Positions 27,319-36,728 are shown, counted from the stretch's first letter. The stretch is DNA of 58,177 nucleotides from an uncultured Alphaproteobacteria bacterium (GCA_944390765.1 CALXQM010000015.1:1-58177), one strand, 5' to 3'. Made by a program: numbers and translations. Notes: a model not told the origin generated them from the sequence alone.

Positions 27319-27501
27319 CTATAAAAACATTAATCCACAAGCCATTGCAATAACTAGTATCCAGATTATGACCTTTTTGGCTATTTCTTTAAAAGGAGGA
27401 CGATTATCATTAACATGAGTAATTTTTATACTAGAACATGGCACGATAATATCCCCAATAGAAAATCTTTCTTTTTCTGCATCTCTTATATTCATATACA
27501 T
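27319..27501 (-). CDS. Small membrane protein, hypothetical
   Basis: A 60-residue protein with a polar N-terminal two thirds (NIRDAEKERFSIGDIIVPCS) and one C-terminal membrane segment (VIIWILVIAMACGLMFL). A ribosome site AAGGA lies about eight bases before ATG 27501. It follows bamD by 33 bases on the same strand, so it may be read from the bamD operon. No family recognised. Short, but start signal and topology argue that it is real. Confidence 0.45.
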   Translation of the reverse strand: MYMNIRDAEKERFSIGDIIVPCSSIKITHVNDNRPPFKEIAKKVIIWILVIAMACGLMFL

Positions 27502-27534
27502 ATCATAAAATCCTTACAAAAATATTAAAATAGA

Positions 27535-28239
27535 CTAATTTAATTTCCATTTACTATTAGGATACTGTTTTTTAAAAGACTGAATTGCTATATTTGCTTC
27601 ATCTATAAGTCCTATAGATTTACAGCATTCTATCAATCTATAGCACGCTTCTTCAGCAGCTTTAGTTCCAGAAAATTCCGATAACACATAATCATATCTT
27701 CCAATAGCGGCCAATGCATTTTTATTATACTGATAATAACGCCCAATCATAAGCTCATGAGCAGCAATTATGTCATCCAAAATAATAATACGTTTTAGAC
27801 TATCTTCCCCATATTTACTTTCTGGAAACCTATTTAAAATTTCAATAAACGCTTTTTTAGCTTCTAAAGCTTGTTTAGAGTCTCTACCAACAGAGCATAC
27901 TGTCACATATAAACTCATAGCTCGTAAATACATGGCATATGGTACTAACTCATGTGATGGATGATAACGTAAAAAAACTTCTACTGCCCTGATGGCATCC
28001 AAATAACTTCCCGAACAAAAGTGACAATACGCCGCCATTACTTGTGCTCGGCAAGCTTTCTCGGAATATGGAAAATAATCCTCTATATCTTTAAATCTTT
28101 TAGCTGCATCTTCGTAGTCGGCTCTCGCCAGTAAACGTTCTGCTTCATGGTAAACTGTATCTACATTTTGTCCTGGATTTATAGATTTTTCACTAGAACA
28201 TCCTATTAAAAATAGTACTATAAAAAAGTGATATCTCAT
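27535..28239 (-). CDS. bamD: Outer membrane assembly lipoprotein BamD
   Basis: Part of the BAM complex that folds outer-membrane proteins. The 234-residue protein has a lipoprotein leader (FFIVLFLIGCSS, cysteine about residue 14) and TPR-like helix pairs: AERLLARADYEDAAKRFKDI with YPYS-type EDYFPYSEKACRAQVMAAYC, then SYLDAIRAVEVFLRYHPSHE and NKNALAAIGRYDYVLSEFSG. Length is typical (about 245). It is four bases or so from dut, within a dut/mlaC operon. Confidence 0.92.
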   Translation of the reverse strand: MRYHFFIVLFLIGCSSEKSINPGQNVDTVYHEAERLLARADYEDAAKRFKDIEDYFPYSEKACRAQVMAAYCHFCSGSYLDAIRAVEVFLRYHPSHELVPYAMYLRAMSLYVTVCSVGRDSKQALEAKKAFIEILNRFPESKYGEDSLKRIIILDDIIAAHELMIGRYYQYNKNALAAIGRYDYVLSEFSGTKAAEEACYRLIECCKSIGLIDEANIAIQSFKKQYPNSKWKLN

Positions 28240-28244
28240 TTTAT

Positions 28245-28688
28245 TTATTTAATCCCCGTTGAACCATACCCACCATCTGCTCTATCAGTATCATCAAGAA
28301 ACTGCACCTTGTTCCATTTTATTTTTTCATATTTTTGAAATACTATTTGTGCTATCCTCATTCCTCTTTCAATTGAAAAATTATCTTTACCTAAATTTAT
28401 CAGTAAAACTTTAATTTCTCCACGATAATCACTATCAATTGTTCCTGGACTATTTAATACTGTAATACCATTTTTAAAAGCTAAACCTGAACGTGGCCTT
28501 AATTCAGCATTATATCCATCAGGAACCGAAATACAAATGCCTGTCGGTACTATTGTTCTTTCTAATGGTTTTATAATTATCGAATCAAAAATAGCAGCAC
28601 GCAAATCTAGTCCAGCACTACCCACTGTCGCAAAATTAGGCAATTCATTTGAAAAACCGTGTTGCAATATTTTTATATTAACTTGCAT
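28245..28688 (-). CDS. dut: dUTP diphosphatase
   Basis: Hydrolyses dUTP to dUMP, keeping uracil out of DNA. All five trimeric dUTPase motifs are present in 147 residues: GSAGLDLRA (1), RPRSGLAFKNGI (2), GTIDSDYRGEIKVLLINL (3), RIAQIVF (4) and DRADGGYGSTG (5). It overlaps the end of mlaC by 11 bases. Confidence 0.96.
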   Translation of the reverse strand: MQVNIKILQHGFSNELPNFATVGSAGLDLRAAIFDSIIIKPLERTIVPTGICISVPDGYNAELRPRSGLAFKNGITVLNSPGTIDSDYRGEIKVLLINLGKDNFSIERGMRIAQIVFQKYEKIKWNKVQFLDDTDRADGGYGSTGIK

Positions 28689-29328
28689 GTTTTAATAAGT
28701 TTTTCCTTTCATTTGTTTCATTAAAATCTTTTAAAAAACGCGCTAAACTACTTTCAGCAACTTTTGCTAATATTCCTTGAGATAATTCAAAAACTATACT
28801 AACGCTACCTACATTTACATCTAGAATTTTTCCTGTCTTATTCCATATTGTCCAAGTAATTTGTATAGGCTCTTTTCCTGGAACACTCGCCTTTGAATAT
28901 ACTAATATTTGCTTTTTCGATTTATGTTTTGCCCCTGTGACTTTGAATTCGGCTTCTTTAAAATTAGCAAATTGAATAGAATAGGTACGAGATAACATAT
29001 TAGATAAATTAGAAATGAACTCCTTTTTATCATTTTCTTTCATTTGTCTCCAATATTTCTTTAATACAAGTATCGCAATATTATTCATAGCAAAATATTG
29101 ATTTAACAAATTTAGAAATTCATCAAAAATAACTTCAAAGTCTTTATTAATATCTTTAGTTTTTACAACGTTTAAAGCTTTTGTAGCGAGAACTCGTATA
29201 GTTTCTTTAGATTGTTCTAATTCTTTATCCTTGATAAGGTTTTCTATATTACTAGCGTATGTATATAAGTGTTCATTATTCCAAAAATTAAAAACTAATA
29301 ATAACGGAAATAAAAATAATCTACTCAT
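28678..29328 (-). CDS. mlaC: MlaC-like phospholipid-binding ABC transport protein
   Basis: A 216-residue protein of the MlaC/Ttg2D family, which carries phospholipids across the periplasm between outer and inner membrane. A leader (LFLFPLLLVFNFW) precedes helices typical of the family (KKYWRQMKENDKKEFISNLS with NMLSRTYSIQFANF) and a beta region QITWTIWNKTGKILDVNVGS with VSIVFELSQG. The DVNV-x-G-V-S-x-V phrase is a family mark. The mlaDEF partners are not in this window. It leads the mlaC-dut-bamD operon. Confidence 0.85.
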   Translation of the reverse strand: MSRLFLFPLLLVFNFWNNEHLYTYASNIENLIKDKELEQSKETIRVLATKALNVVKTKDINKDFEVIFDEFLNLLNQYFAMNNIAILVLKKYWRQMKENDKKEFISNLSNMLSRTYSIQFANFKEAEFKVTGAKHKSKKQILVYSKASVPGKEPIQITWTIWNKTGKILDVNVGSVSIVFELSQGILAKVAESSLARFLKDFNETNERKNLLKHAS

Positions 29329-29389
29329 TTATACCACCTTATAAGAAACCCCAAAATAAGATAAAACATTTTATAATAAAAAACTAGAT

Positions 29390-30292
29390 TTATATTTCAG
29401 CTTTAATTGTTACATCTATTTTTTCATATAATTTTGATAATTTTTTTTCGATATCATTAGTAATTTTATTTGCCTCTAATAAACTTAAATCCGAATTAAC
29501 TTTAATTCTCGCTTCTATATATTTTTTCATTCCCGCAGAGCGAGTACGAAGTAATTTTATTTCTAAAACTCCATCTACAGAGTAAATAACTTCTTTAATT
29601 TTATCCTGTATTGCTTTAGGTAAAGATTCATCCATTAAATCAATTAAAGCATTCCTCATAATAATAAAAGCATTATATAATACATAACAACCTACGATTA
29701 CACCGAATATCACATCTATTAAAGAAAAAAATTTAGATAAAATTAAAGATGCAATAACGGCTATATTCATAAAAAAATCGGACATGTAGTGAAGGGAATC
29801 ACCTTTTACTAAAATAGATTCTGTTTTGTAAGCTACATAATTTTGAAAATATATTAACTGATATACTGCTAACGTAGATATAATCATAACGATGATACCA
29901 ATGGCAGTATTTTGTATTTGGTTTGGTTCACTCAAAGTTTCGTAAGCTTCATGTAATATCATCCAACCCGAATAAAAAATTAACAAACACTGAAAAATGG
30001 CGACAACACCTTCTACTTTTTCATGCCCGAAATTATGACCTTCATCAAATTTTATATCCGAATATTTTAAAGCATGGAAAACAAAAAATGACGTTAGAGC
30101 ATCCAACAAAGAGTCAGTCATAGACGCTTGTAGAGAAATAGAGCCAGTTGTAAACCAAGCGACAAACTTAATTACAACGAGAAATATTGATGTTATAACT
30201 CCAAGCTGAACAGATTTTTTTGCTAGTTCAACATGAGTGACATTCTTAAAATAATTATCTAAAATTTTATTGATAATTTGTATGTTAAACAC
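29390..30292 (-). CDS. Cation diffusion facilitator (FieF-like)
   Basis: A 300-residue CDF transporter that exports divalent metal (Zn, Fe or related) in exchange for protons. Six membrane segments, then a C-terminal metal-sensing domain (IKEVIYSVDGVLEIKLLRTR with YIEARIKVNSDLSL). Metal site residues appear in TGSISLQASMTDSLLDAL (D-x-x-x-D) and HYMSDFFMN (H-x-x-x-D), and KFDEGHNFGHEKVEGVVAIF is a FieF-type loop. Start is GTG 30292 with a weak ribosome site. Confidence 0.9.
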   Translation of the reverse strand: MFNIQIINKILDNYFKNVTHVELAKKSVQLGVITSIFLVVIKFVAWFTTGSISLQASMTDSLLDALTSFFVFHALKYSDIKFDEGHNFGHEKVEGVVAIFQCLLIFYSGWMILHEAYETLSEPNQIQNTAIGIIVMIISTLAVYQLIYFQNYVAYKTESILVKGDSLHYMSDFFMNIAVIASLILSKFFSLIDVIFGVIVGCYVLYNAFIIMRNALIDLMDESLPKAIQDKIKEVIYSVDGVLEIKLLRTRSAGMKKYIEARIKVNSDLSLLEANKITNDIEKKLSKLYEKIDVTIKAEI

Positions 30293-30346
30293 ATTACACC
30301 ATAATATAAATATCTTTAATTATAATATAAAAAATCCAAAATTAAA

Positions 30347-30910
30347 CTATTTATCAACATTTAATTCATTTGCTATATTAACGGCCCCAAATTTTAAATA
30401 TCTTATACAAGTAAAGACTGTCATTATTACAGCAATCCATAATAGAAATATTCCACTTTTTTTAATAAAAGGCAGTTGAGGGAACATAGCTGAACATAAT
30501 AAACAAGTTATTGAAATCATTTGCATAGCTGTTTTCCATTTGGCATAACGAGTAACAGGAACTCTAACCATCATTTCCGCCATGAATTCTCTTAATCCGG
30601 AGACTATAATTTCACGGGCTAATATTATTGTTGCAGCTATCAAATGAACTCCTGAAATGATTCCAACTCCTGATAACATCAATAAAATTGTAGATACTAA
30701 TAATTTATCCGCTATAGGATCAAGAAAACGACCTAATGCGGATGCCTGTTTCCATTGTCTAGCGAAATATCCATCAAAAAAATCTGTTAAACAAGCTATT
30801 ATAAAAATTATAGTTGCAGATAGATGAGCCCAAAATCCATTTACATAAAAACAAGCGATAATAAAAGGAATAGAGAAAATTCTAGTAAGCGTTAATAAAT
30901 TTGGCAACAT
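30347..30910 (-). CDS. pgsA: CDP-diacylglycerol-glycerol-3-phosphate 3-phosphatidyltransferase
   Basis: Makes phosphatidylglycerophosphate, first step to phosphatidylglycerol and cardiolipin. The 187-residue membrane enzyme has the CDP-alcohol phosphotransferase motif D-x2-D-G-x2-A-R-x8-G-x3-D-x3-D, seen as LTDFFDGYFARQWKQASALG followed by RFLDPIADKL. N-terminal MLPNLLTLTRIFSIPFI is typical of PgsA. Confidence 0.94.
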   Translation of the reverse strand: MLPNLLTLTRIFSIPFIIACFYVNGFWAHLSATIIFIIACLTDFFDGYFARQWKQASALGRFLDPIADKLLVSTILLMLSGVGIISGVHLIAATIILAREIIVSGLREFMAEMMVRVPVTRYAKWKTAMQMISITCLLCSAMFPQLPFIKKSGIFLLWIAVIMTVFTCIRYLKFGAVNIANELNVDK

Positions 30911-31077
30911 ATTTACACCTATTTATTATAATAGTTAATATTATTACATCAAAAACTAAATTTACCAATAGTTAAAGACTACATATTATTAACATTGCTT
31001 AAAATTAATTTATTGTAATATGATTAAATAGATAAAGTCTTTTTATTTTGCTTTAACAAAATCGTTCTATAATAACA

Positions 31078-31398
31078 CTATTTGTCAGATATTTCTTCAA
31101 TAATAACTTTTTTTTGAAAAACTTCCTTTAAATTTTTTGTTATTTCTTCTTTTGACATTTCGCTAGATATTTTTAAATCTTTGTGCATACCAAGGCCTTT
31201 ATATGTCCTTTTAGAAAAATTAATCCAATGTGCTGTTGTCCAATCAATAGTCAGTGTTTCTACATTTTGTATAAGAGAAAATTGTTGAGGCGGAATACCT
31301 TCTAATGTATATTTAATCATATTATTTTCATTAGAGTTTTGTGGAATCATTCCATTTACAATATTAGACAATAACACAATTACGACAGAAATTTTCAT
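31078..31398 (-). CDS. Small exported hypothetical protein
   Basis: A 106-residue protein. I start at ATG 31398, four bases behind AAGGAAGG, rather than at the upstream ATG 31425. The leader MKISVVIVLLSNIVNGMIPQ resembles those of the exported proteins at 1143 and 4101 (a hydrophobic run ending in S/N-x-x-G/A-M-I/P). The mature part (about 85 residues, with TIDWTTAHWINFSKRTYKGL and a C-terminal helix KEEITKNLKEVFQKKVIIEE) is not recognised. It stands alone between pgsA and tag. Confidence 0.5.
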   Translation of the reverse strand: MKISVVIVLLSNIVNGMIPQNSNENNMIKYTLEGIPPQQFSLIQNVETLTIDWTTAHWINFSKRTYKGLGMHKDLKISSEMSKEEITKNLKEVFQKKVIIEEISDK

Positions 31399-31513
31399 TT
31401 TCCTTCCTTTATCGTTAATAGACATAATTATATATAAAATTTTATATAATACTACTTTAAATTCTAGTTTTTTTGTGGATACTATCAGATTAGTGAATTT
31501 ATAATTATTTATT

Positions 31514-32053
31514 ATGTTAAATAGATGCGTATGGGCTAATTCTAGTGAGCTATTGAAAAAATATCATGATGAGGAATGGGGGAATCCTTTGTATGATGAT
31601 AATAAATTATTCGAAATGTTAATTTTAGAAATAATGTCATGCGGATTAAGTTGGGAAATTATTTTAAAAAAAAGAAAATATATAAGAACAGCTTTTGATT
31701 ATTTTTGTCCAGAGACTATATCAAATTATGAACAAGAAAAAATTGATAATCTAATGAAAGATCATAAAATAGTCAGGAATAAACAAAAAATTATTGCTAC
31801 TATTCAAAATGCAAAGGCGTATTTATTAATTAGAGAAAAACAGACTTTTAGCGATTTTCTATGGAAATATGTAAATTATTATCCAGTATCAAATAATACA
31901 AGTACATTAATTACCAGAAATGAAATTTCAGATAAATTAAGTAATGATTTGAAAAAAGTAGGATTTAAATTCGTTGGTTCGATAATAATTTATTCTTTTA
32001 TGCAAGCCATTGGTATGATAAATGACCATGATAATAATTGTCCATTTAAATAG
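31514..32053 (+). CDS. tag: DNA-3-methyladenine glycosylase I
   Basis: Base-excision repair enzyme that removes 3-methyladenine. The 179-residue protein begins with the Tag marks RCVWA (zinc ligand C) and YHDEEWGNPLYDDNKLFEML (zinc ligand H), has GLSWEIILKKRKYIRTAF and ends with FMQAIGMINDHDNNC, supplying the H and C of the zinc site. The usual GLSW-x-T is GLSWEI here, a mild change in the base-binding area. Length fits (about 187). Confidence 0.93.
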   Translation: MLNRCVWANSSELLKKYHDEEWGNPLYDDNKLFEMLILEIMSCGLSWEIILKKRKYIRTAFDYFCPETISNYEQEKIDNLMKDHKIVRNKQKIIATIQNAKAYLLIREKQTFSDFLWKYVNYYPVSNNTSTLITRNEISDKLSNDLKKVGFKFVGSIIIYSFMQAIGMINDHDNNCPFK

Positions 32054-32087
32054 CTTTTTATTTCACATTAATTAAAATGGTAGATTA

Positions 32088-32179
32088 GAAATAAAACGAC
32101 CTAGCACAAAACTAGGCCGCTACAATTTCGGACAATATCCTTATTAACGAGTAGAAATCCAAAATTAATATGTTACAAC
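32088..32179 (-). ncRNA. tracrRNA of the type II-C CRISPR system
   Basis: Minus-strand RNA of about 90 nt. It begins with an anti-repeat (32179 down to about 32144: GTTGTAACATATTAATTTTG, then GATTTCTACTCG) that pairs with the CRISPR repeat over most of its 36 bases, several differences being allowed G-U pairs. A nexus-like part follows (AAGGATATTGTCCGAAATTG), then a terminal hairpin GGCCTAG ttttgtg CTAGGTC (arms 32112-32118 and 32098-32104) and the T-rich end GTTTTATTT. A sigma-70 type promoter lies directly upstream. The gene is divergent from cas9. Exact ends need mapping. Confidence 0.88.
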
Positions 32180-32182
32180 TAT

Positions 32183-32211
32183 AGTATAGCCTATTTAAAT
32201 ATTTATGTCAA
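32183..32211 (-). promoter_or_regulatory. Promoter of tracrRNA
   Basis: On the minus strand a consensus -35 TTGACA (32206-32211) and -10 TATACT (32183-32188) stand 17 bases apart. Transcription would start around 32176-32179, exactly at the first base of the anti-repeat. It is among the best sigma-70 promoters visible in the window. Confidence 0.85.
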
Positions 32212-32278
32212 TTATGTTATATTAGATTTATTAAAAAATTCTAAATTTAGGAAATGAATGATAGTAGAGGAGGATTTT

Positions 32279-35200
32279 ATGACCAGAATAAAATATAGAT
32301 TAGGATTAGATTTAGGAGCTACGTCAATTGGTTGGGCTTTATATGACATAGAAAATGAAAAAATTATAGATTTAGGTGTAAGAATTTTTGATGACGGTCG
32401 TGATGCTAAAAGTAAAGCATCATTATGTGTAAAACGTCGAGAAGCCAGGGGAGTTCGTCGTTTAAATAATCGTCTTCACATGAAAAAAGAATCTTTAATA
32501 AATGAATTAGTCAGAATAGGGCTATTACCAGAAGATGAACAAGCAAGGAAAAGTCTAAAAACTTTAAATCCATATAGAGATATAAAATCTGATGATGTGG
32601 ATGAAATGGAAAAAATTAAAAAAGAAAGACGTATGCCAATTTATGCTTTAAGAGCGAAAGCTTTAGATAATAAGTTAGAATTATATGAAATAGGACGGGT
32701 TTTATTATTGTTGGCTCAAAGAAAAGGTTTTAAGTCTAGTAGGAAAGACAATAAAGAGAGTGCAAATTATAAAAAAGGAAATGACTTATTAAAAAAAGAA
32801 ATGGATAAGTATAAAGCTAGAACATACGGTGAATATTTATATAAACATCATCTGGAATATCCGGACAAACCTATAAGACTAAAAAATGCTTTAAATAAAG
32901 AAAATAAACTTGAAGAAGGAATTGCGTTTCCGTATAGAGAAGATTATGAACATGAATTTAATATGATTTGGGAGAAACAGAAGAAATATTATCCCGATAC
33001 TTTAAACGATAATAATAAAGAAAGGGTAAAAGATATTCTTTTCTTGCAACGTCCACTTAAAGAACAAGAAGTTGGAATGTGTTCCTTAGAACCAAATGAG
33101 GAAAGGATACCTAAAGCCCATCCTTTATTCCAAGAATTTAGAATTTTACAATACATAAATAATTTAAAATTAATGCGGGAAAATACTGACAAATTTGAGT
33201 CATTAGACGAGAATCAACGTGAAATTTTAATAGATAAAGCTTTAAATCCGGATAGCGTATCAAAAAAGATTTTAGATTTTAAAGAAATAAGAAAATTGTT
33301 AAAGCTTAATAGTAAAGATAAGTTTAATTATGAAGTATCTACAAATCAAGATATACCTCCTTTTAATACAACGGAACGAGCTATTAAAGAGATTCTAAAT
33401 GAAAGACAAAAAACAGGAAAAAATGAAACTATATCTGACATTGATACATTAGAAAAACAAAAACTTATCCAACAAGATGCTGAGGAATTAAAAAATTTCT
33501 GGGAACAGTTAGATTCTGAAATAAAAGGTAAAATTATTTATATTTTGGATCGTCCAAGTAAATATATTGGAAGACAACGTACGGCAGAATTGGAAGAACA
33601 AAAAACTGCGAAATATTTACAAGATACATATAGTTTGTCCCCTGGAGCTTCAGAATTATTATTAAGAGTTAAATTTAAAGACAGTTTTGAAGCTGGTTAT
33701 GGAAATTTATCAGAAAAAGCTATTAGAAAAATTCTTCCTTATTTAAGAAAAGGTTGTAAATATGATGAAGCTTGTAAAGAAGCGGGCTATAACCATTCAT
33801 CTAATAAAGTGGAACCCGAGGAATTTCTTCCGTATTATGGAAAAATTTTACAAGAGAGTTGTTTAGGAAAAAAAGATAATCCAAAAACAGATGAAGAAAG
33901 ATTTGGAAAAATAAGCAATGCTACTGTTCATGTTGCATTAAATCAAGTACGTCCTTTAGTTAATGAAATAATAAAAATATATGGAAAACCTTACGATATT
34001 TCAATTGAATATTCTAGAGAACTTCCGGCTTCTGCTAAGGAACGAAATAAAATAATTAAGAATCAAGAGAAAAACAGCGCTTATAAGGAAAAAGTGCGTG
34101 AGATAATAAGAGAAAAATGTAATGGAGCTGAAGCTTCAGAACAAGATATAATAAAATACAAAATTTGGGAAAGTATGAATGCAGATCCTTGTAAAAGAGT
34201 ATGTCCATATAGTGGTAAACAAATTTGCATTTGTGAATTATTAGGAGCCGAAATGGAAATTGATCATATTTTACCTTTTTCTAGGACATTTGATGATTCA
34301 ATCAATAACAAAATTATATGTTTTCGTGAAGCGAATCGAATTAAATCCGGTAGAACGCCATATGAAGCATTTGGACACAATAATTCACCATATGATTGGG
34401 ATAAGATTTTACAAAATATAGCAAATTTAAATGAAGAACGTAAATGGAAATTTATGCCTGATGCTATGGAGAAATTTGAAAAAAATGGAGGACCGATTGC
34501 TAGATTATTAAATGATACACGTTATATATCAAGGATAATGCAAAAATATTTATTGCCTATAGTAGATGAAGATGGTTATAGAAATATACAAGCAATAACA
34601 GGTCAGTTGACTTCTATGATTAGAAAAGCTTGGGGATTAAATGAATATAAAGATAGGGAGAATCCGTTAATTTATAGAACAGAACATTATCATCATGCTA
34701 TAGATGCAGTTGTTATCGCAACTGTCGACAGAGAGCAAATAAAAGAATTTTCAAGAAGATATCATCTGGAAGTTAAAGATAGGATTACAATTGAGTTTAA
34801 GAATGATATAAAAAAATTAAATGATAAAAATATTTCTAAAGATGAAAAAGCAGATATTAGAAAAAAAATTAAAAACAGAGAAGATGAATTAACTCTAAAT
34901 TTAATTAAGATTCCAAAAAGTTTAAATGTTCAAGAAATTAAAGAAAAAGTTTCTAATATTAACATTTCCCATAAGCCAAACTTAAAAAATATTCATAATT
35001 TAAACTCTACTGTTGGGCAGTTGCATGAAGATACAGCTTATGGTTTAAATAGAACTAATAAGAATGAAAAACCAGATATTAAGTCAATATTTTATACTAC
35101 CGATTCTGATACAAAAGAACTGAAACAAAAAAAAGGAAAAATTACAGATCTTATACCTATATTTTATAAAAAAGAGGATCGTGACGCATATTTTGATGCT

Positions 35201-35836
35201 TACAAAGAATGGTTTATTATTCAAGGGAAAAAGGAATGCGTAAAAGATAAGCATTTAAAGAAAGAGCTAGAGAACGAGGAAAATCTCGCTGTAAGTAAAT
35301 TAATTAATGTTGCATACAAAGCGTTCAAATGGTTCGTTGGTGGGAATAATTTTTGTATAGTTATATACGAAATTCCTCAAAAGAATAAAATTAATGGAGT
35401 TCCTACAAATAATCAAGGAGAATGGGAAGCTGAGGTTGTTTCTAATTATAATGCAACAATGCGGGCAAGAAGGAAGGAATGTATATCATATTTGCCGTAT
35501 AGATGGCCAACAGCCAAAAAAGTTATGGAACTTCGTCAAAATGATATGGTTATGATAACTTTTACAAGAGAGGAAATAGAAAAAGAAGTTAATAAAGGAG
35601 ATAAATTGTTTATTCATATAAATAAAAAAGCGGTTGAATCTGATGAAGAGGCGGTCAATTTCTTATTTAGAGTGAAAAAATTCGTTAATAGTACAAATGG
35701 AGTATATTTTACTCCCCATGATTTAGCCAGGGAAGAGGGAGATAGTATGTCATGGAATATGTCTGCTAAAGTCATGCAAAAACACAAGGTTAGAAAAGTT
35801 CTTGTCAGTTTTACAGGAAAAATTAAATATGTATAA
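32279..35836 (+). CDS. cas9: CRISPR-associated endonuclease Cas9, type II-C
   Basis: RNA-guided DNA nuclease of 1185 residues. Start: ATG 32279 (MTRIKYRLGLDLG), five bases after AGGAGG, preferred to the upstream ATG 32258. Catalytic residues are all in place: RuvC-I D11 in LGLDLGATSIGWALYD, the arginine-rich bridge helix (about 55-75: VKRREARGVRRLNNRLHMKK), RuvC-II E577 in ISIEYSRELP, HNH H663 in EIDHILPFSR, RuvC-III H806 and D809 in HHAIDAVVIA. A C-terminal PAM-interacting part follows (about 1050-1185: EAEVVSNYNA, LRQNDMVMITF). Longer than Neisseria or Campylobacter Cas9 (about 1080 and 980) but without csn2 or cas4 beside it, so II-C. Its last eight bases overlap cas1. Expected to be active. 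Confidence 0.97.
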   Translation: MTRIKYRLGLDLGATSIGWALYDIENEKIIDLGVRIFDDGRDAKSKASLCVKRREARGVRRLNNRLHMKKESLINELVRIGLLPEDEQARKSLKTLNPYRDIKSDDVDEMEKIKKERRMPIYALRAKALDNKLELYEIGRVLLLLAQRKGFKSSRKDNKESANYKKGNDLLKKEMDKYKARTYGEYLYKHHLEYPDKPIRLKNALNKENKLEEGIAFPYREDYEHEFNMIWEKQKKYYPDTLNDNNKERVKDILFLQRPLKEQEVGMCSLEPNEERIPKAHPLFQEFRILQYINNLKLMRENTDKFESLDENQREILIDKALNPDSVSKKILDFKEIRKLLKLNSKDKFNYEVSTNQDIPPFNTTERAIKEILNERQKTGKNETISDIDTLEKQKLIQQDAEELKNFWEQLDSEIKGKIIYILDRPSKYIGRQRTAELEEQKTAKYLQDTYSLSPGASELLLRVKFKDSFEAGYGNLSEKAIRKILPYLRKGCKYDEACKEAGYNHSSNKVEPEEFLPYYGKILQESCLGKKDNPKTDEERFGKISNATVHVALNQVRPLVNEIIKIYGKPYDISIEYSRELPASAKERNKIIKNQEKNSAYKEKVREIIREKCNGAEASEQDIIKYKIWESMNADPCKRVCPYSGKQICICELLGAEMEIDHILPFSRTFDDSINNKIICFREANRIKSGRTPYEAFGHNNSPYDWDKILQNIANLNEERKWKFMPDAMEKFEKNGGPIARLLNDTRYISRIMQKYLLPIVDEDGYRNIQAITGQLTSMIRKAWGLNEYKDRENPLIYRTEHYHHAIDAVVIATVDREQIKEFSRRYHLEVKDRITIEFKNDIKKLNDKNISKDEKADIRKKIKNREDELTLNLIKIPKSLNVQEIKEKVSNINISHKPNLKNIHNLNSTVGQLHEDTAYGLNRTNKNEKPDIKSIFYTTDSDTKELKQKKGKITDLIPIFYKKEDRDAYFDAYKEWFIIQGKKECVKDKHLKKELENEENLAVSKLINVAYKAFKWFVGGNNFCIVIYEIPQKNKINGVPTNNQGEWEAEVVSNYNATMRARRKECISYLPYRWPTAKKVMELRQNDMVMITFTREEIEKEVNKGDKLFIHINKKAVESDEEAVNFLFRVKKFVNSTNGVYFTPHDLAREEGDSMSWNMSAKVMQKHKVRKVLVSFTGKIKYV

Positions 35837-36728
35837 TGTTATTGAAATATCTACAGATAATAAAAAGCTAAGTACGTATTTAGGATTTTTAAGAATTTCA
35901 GAGAATGGGAATCTTATAAAAGATATTCCTTTTGGTTCCGTAGATTCTATAATAGTTACAGGCCATGGAATAATTTATACTGATAATTTATTACGAAGAC
36001 TGTGCGAAGAAAACATTCCTCTTATTATTTTGGGAGCGAATTATGCCCCCTGTGGGATGCTTTTAACATATATTGGTCAGTGCAAGCAAATGGAAATTCA
36101 GCACTTGCAAATAGAGAATAAAAAACCTTTAGTGAAAAAGATTTGGCAACTAATCATTAAAGAAAAAATAAAAAATCAATCACGTGTTTTAGATTTATTC
36201 CAAAAAAATAATAGACTTTCTAACCTTCATTCGAATGTATTATCTGCGGATAGCACAAATCGAGAATCGTTTGCAGCAAAAATCTATTTTAAAGAATTAT
36301 TTGGAAATAATTTTACAAGAAAAAATGAATATGAAATGATTAATAGCTTTCTTAACTATGGATATGCTATTCTTCGTTCTGCTTTAGCAAGATATGTTGT
36401 TGCAGCAGGATTAAATCCGTCATATGGAATCAATCATAAAAACAAATTGAACCCTTTTTGCCTTGTCGATGATTTAATTGAACCATTCCGTCCTATAGTA
36501 GATCACTGTGTTTATGAAATTTTTAATTCAGGTGAAGAAAATATTAAACTAGATCGAAAATATAAAGCAATTCTTTCATCCATACTTACTAAAAATTGTT
36601 TTAATGGTGAAGGAATTTCTCCATTTTATATGCTATTACAACAAATTGTTTGGGACTTAGTGAATATTTACAAAACTAAGGATATAAAATTCAATTTTGT
36701 AAATTATTTTCAGGAGATTAATGCTTGA
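35829..36728 (+). CDS. cas1: CRISPR integrase Cas1
   Basis: Spacer-integration nuclease, 299 residues. The start ATG 35829 lies inside the end of cas9 (AAATATGTATAA), behind AGGAAA. A TTG at 35802 is less likely. Family marks of type II Cas1 are SIIVTGHGIIYTDNLLRRLC, then ADSTNRESFAAKIYF (catalytic E), NYGYAILRSALARYVVAAGL with NPSYGINHKNKLNPFCLVDD (catalytic H and D) and LIEPFRPIVD. Works with Cas2 as a complex. It overlaps cas2 by eight bases. Confidence 0.96.
   Translation: MYNVIEISTDNKKLSTYLGFLRISENGNLIKDIPFGSVDSIIVTGHGIIYTDNLLRRLCEENIPLIILGANYAPCGMLLTYIGQCKQMEIQHLQIENKKPLVKKIWQLIIKEKIKNQSRVLDLFQKNNRLSNLHSNVLSADSTNRESFAAKIYFKELFGNNFTRKNEYEMINSFLNYGYAILRSALARYVVAAGLNPSYGINHKNKLNPFCLVDDLIEPFRPIVDHCVYEIFNSGEENIKLDRKYKAILSSILTKNCFNGEGISPFYMLLQQIVWDLVNIYKTKDIKFNFVNYFQEINA

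Noticed and set aside
32144-32180. Possible eighth, isolated CRISPR repeat upstream of cas9
   Set aside because: It differs from the repeat in about eight places, sits behind its own promoter and is followed by tracrRNA hairpins, so it is the anti-repeat.
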